Origin: Alphaproteobacteria bacterium
Lineage (GTDB): Bacteria; Pseudomonadota; Alphaproteobacteria; CACIAM-22H2
DNA: 9,718 bases
Assembly: GCA_016869915.1 (NCBI GenBank)
Contig: VGDA01000100.1
Location: 1-9,718 of the forward strand
Direction of reading: 5' to 3'
Below, in pieces: positions 6,940-9,718 of the stretch. Position 1 is the first letter of the stretch, and each line of letters opens with the position of its first letter. The translations under genes were made by a program, and so were the position numbers. A model generated the notes under the pieces. The model was not told the DNA's origin. It searched no databases and worked only from the letters and a program-made list of their open reading frames with translations.

Positions 6940-7713
6940 TCAGCCGCCGAGCACGCCCTCGACGAAGCCATGGTTGCCCGCGGACAGCCCGCAATCGACG
7001 GGCAGCGCGGCGCCGGTGATCGCGCCGGCGAGCGGCGAGGCGAGGAAGAGGACGGCCGCCGCGACCTCGGCCGGCTCCGCGAGGCGCCCCAGCGGGTAGA
7101 ACCGCGCCGTGCGCGCCACGATGCCGGGATCCTTCTCGATGCGGTGGTCCCAGGCCGGCGTGCGCACCGAGCCCGGGCAGACCGCGTTGGCGCGGATGCC
7201 CGCGCGCCCATGCTCCACCGCGATCGCGCGGCACCAGGCGAGCAGCCCGGCCTTGGCGGCCGAGTAGGCGGGGTTGCCGACATGCAGCAGGGCGTTGACC
7301 GAGCTCAAGCAGACGACCGCGCCGCCACCGCGCGCGGCCATCGCGGGCAGCAGCGCGCCGGTGAAGCGCATCGCGCCGACGAGGTTGACCTCGATCTCGC
7401 GCGCGGCGAGGTCTGCGTCCCAGCCGCGCAGCGTCTCGGCGCGGGTGAAGCCGGCATTGCTGACGACGACGTCCGGCGCGCCGCAGTCCGCGAGGAGCGC
7501 GCGCGCCGCCTCGTCGATGGCGGCGGGATCGCCGAGGTCGAAGGCGAAGCGCCGCTCGGCCTCCACGTCCTCGAGCCCCGGGCCAGGCCGGTCGCAGGCG
7601 AGGATGCGCGCGCCGGCGCCGCGGAAGGCCGCGAGCAGCGCCGCGCCGATGCCGCCGGCCGCGCCGGTGACGACGACCTGCCTGCCCTCGAGCCCGAAGG
7701 GGGAGGCGCTCAC
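6940..7713 (-). CDS. Short-chain dehydrogenase/reductase (SDR, classical type)
   Basis: This 257-residue protein is a classical SDR that interconverts an alcohol and a ketone or aldehyde with NAD(P). The Gly-rich cofactor loop TGAAGGIG is at residues 16-23, NAG at 86-88, the structural Asn at 110, and the catalytic set is Ser138 (SSVN), Tyr150 and Lys154 (YSAAK). Asp41 at the end of the second strand favours NAD(H) over NADP(H). PGSVRTP (180-186) is the usual segment after the active site. The start is GTG at 7713-7711, sharing bases with the dioxygenase stop (GTGA), so translation is probably coupled. Its position suggests it oxidises a hydroxylated or released product of the upstream dioxygenase; that is inference. 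Confidence 0.93.
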   Translation of the reverse strand: MSASPFGLEGRQVVVTGAAGGIGAALLAAFRGAGARILACDRPGPGLEDVEAERRFAFDLGDPAAIDEAARALLADCGAPDVVVSNAGFTRAETLRGWDADLAAREIEVNLVGAMRFTGALLPAMAARGGGAVVCLSSVNALLHVGNPAYSAAKAGLLAWCRAIAVEHGRAGIRANAVCPGSVRTPAWDHRIEKDPGIVARTARFYPLGRLAEPAEVAAAVLFLASPLAGAITGAALPVDCGLSAGNHGFVEGVLGG

Positions 7714-8594
7714 GCGGCCTGCGCGACGGTCGGCCCGTCCCCGGCGATCGTGGTGCGGCGCACGTCGCGCTTCTCCACCGTGTCGGCGAAGGGGCGCACG
7801 CGATGCATGGTCTGGCGGTTGTCCCAGACCACGAGGTCGTGCGCGCGCCAGGGATGCGAATAGACGAAGCGCCGCTGCGTGGCGTGCTCCACGAGCTCGC
7901 GGATGAAGTCGTTCGCCTCGGCCACGGGCCAGCCGACGATGCCGCCGATATGCGAGGACAGGTAGATCGACCTGCGCCCCGAGACGGGATGCGTGCGCAC
8001 GAGGCGCTGGCGCACCGGCCGGAACATCTCGCGTTCCCGCGGCGTCAGCTCGGTGAAGCCGAGCTTGCCGCGCGAGTACATCAGCGAGTGCTCGCAGATG
8101 AGGTCCTCGATCCGCGCCTTCGTCTCGTCGTCGAGCTCGTCCCAGGCGGCGCGCATGTCGGCGAATTCGGTGTTGCCGCCGCGCGAGGGGATGATGCGCG
8201 CGGAGAGCAGCGAATACTTCGCCGGCACGGCGCGGAACGAGCTGTCCGAATGCCAGAGCCGGTTGCCGAGCGCGAAGAGCCGGTGGCGGTCGTCGCGCTT
8301 CACGATCTCCTGGTCGCGGTCCAGGTTCGAGACATCCGCGAAGTCGGTGCTGAGCCGCTTCTCGTCGAGCTTCTGCAGGTCGCCGGCGAGCGCCTTCTCG
8401 ATCTCGCCGAAATTGAGGCTGAAGGCGAGCTGCTGCGCGTCGTCGAGCGGCTGCCCGGGGAAGACGAGCACCGCGTGGCGATCCATGCCCGCCTCGATCG
8501 CCGCGACCTCGTCGCGCGTCAATGGCCGGCGCAGGTCGACGCCCGTCACCTCGCCGCCGACATGCGGATGGAGGGCCCTGATCGAGATGCTCAT
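7710..8594 (-). CDS. TfdA/TauD-family Fe(II)/2-oxoglutarate-dependent dioxygenase
   Basis: This 294-residue enzyme belongs to the TauD/TfdA family, which couples 2-oxoglutarate decarboxylation to substrate hydroxylation, often breaking a C-O or C-S bond. The iron ligands are visible as His115 and Asp117 in LWHSDSSFR and His264 in QTMHRVRPF; Arg279, 15 residues later, fits the 2-oxoglutarate carboxylate ligand. LWHSDSSF, the NTEFADMRAAWD stretch (141-152) and HATQRRFVY resemble TfdA, the 2,4-dichlorophenoxyacetate dioxygenase, more than TauD. Length is typical. The ATG at 8594 is chosen because AGGAGG lies 10 bases upstream; an ATG 78 bases further up adds a Arg/Ala-rich, non-family tail. It is the first gene of the operon. 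The substrate is unknown; herbicide degradation should not be assumed. Confidence 0.92.
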   Translation of the reverse strand: MSISIRALHPHVGGEVTGVDLRRPLTRDEVAAIEAGMDRHAVLVFPGQPLDDAQQLAFSLNFGEIEKALAGDLQKLDEKRLSTDFADVSNLDRDQEIVKRDDRHRLFALGNRLWHSDSSFRAVPAKYSLLSARIIPSRGGNTEFADMRAAWDELDDETKARIEDLICEHSLMYSRGKLGFTELTPREREMFRPVRQRLVRTHPVSGRRSIYLSSHIGGIVGWPVAEANDFIRELVEHATQRRFVYSHPWRAHDLVVWDNRQTMHRVRPFADTVEKRDVRRTTIAGDGPTVAQAA

Positions 8595-8780
8595 CTTGCC
8601 TTGCCTCCTCGCGGGAGCCTTGGGCGGACGCCCCCGCGCCGCCACGGCTTGCGGCGCGAATTCTCCGCGCATTTACCGCCCGATTCCAGAGGGCTTATGA
8701 TGCCTGCCGTCGACGGGAGGGGCGCTGTCCGGCGAGGCGCGCCGCCATTCCCGCCGTCGCTCGCAAGGGAAGGCACGCGC
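8595..8780. promoter_or_regulatory. Shared control region between two divergent dioxygenase genes
   Basis: This 186-bp spacer separates the TfdA-like operon (minus) from the PhyH gene (plus). For the plus side there is TTTACC (8672-8677), an 18-base gap and TATGAT (8696-8701), a good sigma70-like match with a leader of roughly 70 bases. For the minus side only weak matches exist (CTGGAA then GAGAAT, 18 apart). Ribosome sites flank both ends: AGGAGG before the minus start, and GGGAAGG (8767-8773) before the plus start. The part near the minus gene holds two inverted repeats, listed separately. Confidence 0.5.
8622..8658. repeat. Two inverted repeats in the leader of the TfdA-like operon
   Basis: GGGCG-GA-CGCCC at 8622-8633 and CGCGCCGC-8 bases-GCGGCGCG at 8635-8658 are both perfect and sit side by side. 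They lie 28 to 64 bases upstream of the dioxygenase start. They could be an operator, a leader hairpin, or chance symmetry in GC-rich DNA. Confidence 0.35.
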
Positions 8781-9718
8781 ATGCGCGAATTCACGGACTC
8801 GACGCCGCTGGCTGGCGACATGCAGGCGCTGCGCGCGCGGCTCGCGGAGGACGGCTATCTCTTCCTGCGCGGCCTGCTGCCGCGCGAGGCGGTCGCCGCC
8901 GTGCAGCGCGAGGTCGGCGCGGTCGTGCGCGACGCCGGCTGGCTGCGCGCCGACGCGCCGGTCGAGGCGGCGCTCGCGGACCAGGCGGGGTTCTGCGTCG
9001 ATCCCGAGCCGCGTTACCTCGAGGTGCTGCGGCGCATCAACCGCATCGAATCCTACCACGCGCTCAAGCACCACCCGGCGCTGCTCGGCTTCCTCGAGAA
9101 GCTGCTCGACGGCGAGGTCTTCCCGCATCCGCGGGTGCTGATGCGCAACATCTTCCCGGCGCGCGAGACCTACACGACCAAGGCGCACCAGGACTTCCCG
9201 AACGTCCAGGGCACCACCGAGGTCTACACAGCCTGGATCCCGATGATCGACGTGCCGATGGAGACCGGGCCGCTGCAGGTCGCGGTCGGCTCGCACCGCG
9301 CGGGCGTCTACGACTTCCACATCGGCGCGGGCGCCGGCGGGATCGAGATCGCGGACCCGCTGGAGGGACGCTGGGCGAGCGGGCCCTTCGCGGTCGGCGA
9401 CCTGCTGCTCTTCCACTCGATGCTCGTGCACAAGGGCGTGCCCAACCGCGGCGAGCGCCTGCGCATGTCGATGGACGTGCGCTTCCAGCGCGTCGACGAG
9501 CCCTTCAACCCCGACAACGCGAACTCGGACGGCCAGCCGCTCTCCTGGGAGGAGATCCATGCCGGCTGGCGGTCGGACGCGCTCAGGCACTACTGGCGGC
9601 GCCTGCCGCTCGTGGCGCGCGAATTCGACCGCACCTGGTTTGACCGCCGCGACGCGCTGGCCTTCGAGCTCGGCGAGGCGCGCGACCCGCGCGCGCGCTC
9701 GGTGCTGCAGCGCATCGT
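8781..9718 (+). CDS. Phytanoyl-CoA dioxygenase (PhyH) family protein, 3' end outside the window
   Basis: From the ATG at 8781 the frame is open to the window end: 312 full codons and no stop. The protein is a PhyH-type Fe(II)/2-oxoglutarate oxygenase, a family that hydroxylates carbon atoms in diverse small molecules. His136 and Asp138 (HQD) and His217 (VHKGVPNR) are the expected iron ligands. Arg228, 11 residues after the last His, fits the 2-oxoglutarate ligand. AWIPMIDVP, the GPLQVAVGSHRAG stretch and VGDLLLFHS are typical of the family's core barrel. The start has GGGAAGG 7 bases upstream and a promoter-like pair at 8672-8701. Family members usually have about 260-330 residues, so little should be missing. 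It is divergent from the TfdA-like operon and may share its regulation. Substrate unknown; true phytanoyl-CoA activity is not implied. Confidence 0.9.
   Translation, partial: MREFTDSTPLAGDMQALRARLAEDGYLFLRGLLPREAVAAVQREVGAVVRDAGWLRADAPVEAALADQAGFCVDPEPRYLEVLRRINRIESYHALKHHPALLGFLEKLLDGEVFPHPRVLMRNIFPARETYTTKAHQDFPNVQGTTEVYTAWIPMIDVPMETGPLQVAVGSHRAGVYDFHIGAGAGGIEIADPLEGRWASGPFAVGDLLLFHSMLVHKGVPNRGERLRMSMDVRFQRVDEPFNPDNANSDGQPLSWEEIHAGWRSDALRHYWRRLPLVAREFDRTWFDRRDALAFELGEARDPRARSVLQRI

Noticed and set aside
8595..8672. N-terminal extension of the TfdA-like enzyme
   Set aside because: The added 26 residues are Arg/Ala/Pro-rich and unlike the family; AGGAGG precedes the inner ATG.
8673..9590. 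A 305-codon minus-strand open frame opposite the PhyH gene
   Set aside because: It is antisense to a gene with clear motifs and has biased, non-family composition.
1..9718. CRISPR array, tRNA, rRNA, transposase or attachment sites
   Set aside because: I saw no repeat array, cloverleaf, recombinase gene or long direct repeat anywhere in the window.

Overview
The window is a very GC-rich, densely packed bacterial segment. It has long stretches of CGCGC sequence, codons mostly ending in G or C, and genes that often overlap by 4 to 20 bases. The gene set (a DUF1007/NicO pair, an amidase-signature enzyme, a TfdA-like dioxygenase and a PhyH-family dioxygenase) fits a soil or rhizosphere proteobacterium. 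An alphaproteobacterium of the Rhodospirillales or Rhizobiales type is my best guess, but that is inference. There is no rRNA, tRNA, CRISPR array, insertion sequence or phage gene. I see ten protein genes; two run off the window edges.

Region 1 (1-3610, minus strand) reads right to left as one probable transcription unit. It starts with a membrane-anchored coiled-coil protein of unknown function, followed by an amidase-signature hydrolase. The amidase stop codon overlaps the start codon of a secreted DUF1007 protein (shared ATGA). That gene overlaps a NicO-family nickel/cobalt transporter, whose C-terminus is cut off by the window start. The last two form a known pair in divalent metal transport. 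The tight coupling to an amidase is the odd part.

Region 2 (3611-5726) holds an 88-bp divergent spacer with a good -10 hexamer. It is followed by one plus-strand gene for a large alpha/beta-hydrolase-like protein of the Abhydrolase_10 type. That gene converges on region 3 across a 52-bp gap.

Region 3 (5779-8594, minus strand) is a four-gene operon, read right to left. It encodes a TfdA/TauD-type Fe(II)/2-oxoglutarate dioxygenase, a short-chain dehydrogenase (GTGA overlap with the dioxygenase), a small NTF2-like protein and a flavin-reductase-family protein. Upstream, across a 186-bp spacer, a phytanoyl-CoA-dioxygenase-family gene runs the other way and leaves the window at its 3' end. The spacer carries a recognisable sigma70-like promoter for that gene and two inverted repeats.

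Taken together, region 3 looks like a small catabolic island: oxidative cleavage or hydroxylation by two unrelated 2-oxoglutarate oxygenases, alcohol/ketone conversion by the dehydrogenase, and reduced flavin supply or flavin redox chemistry. The substrate cannot be read from sequence. No transcriptional regulator lies in the window.
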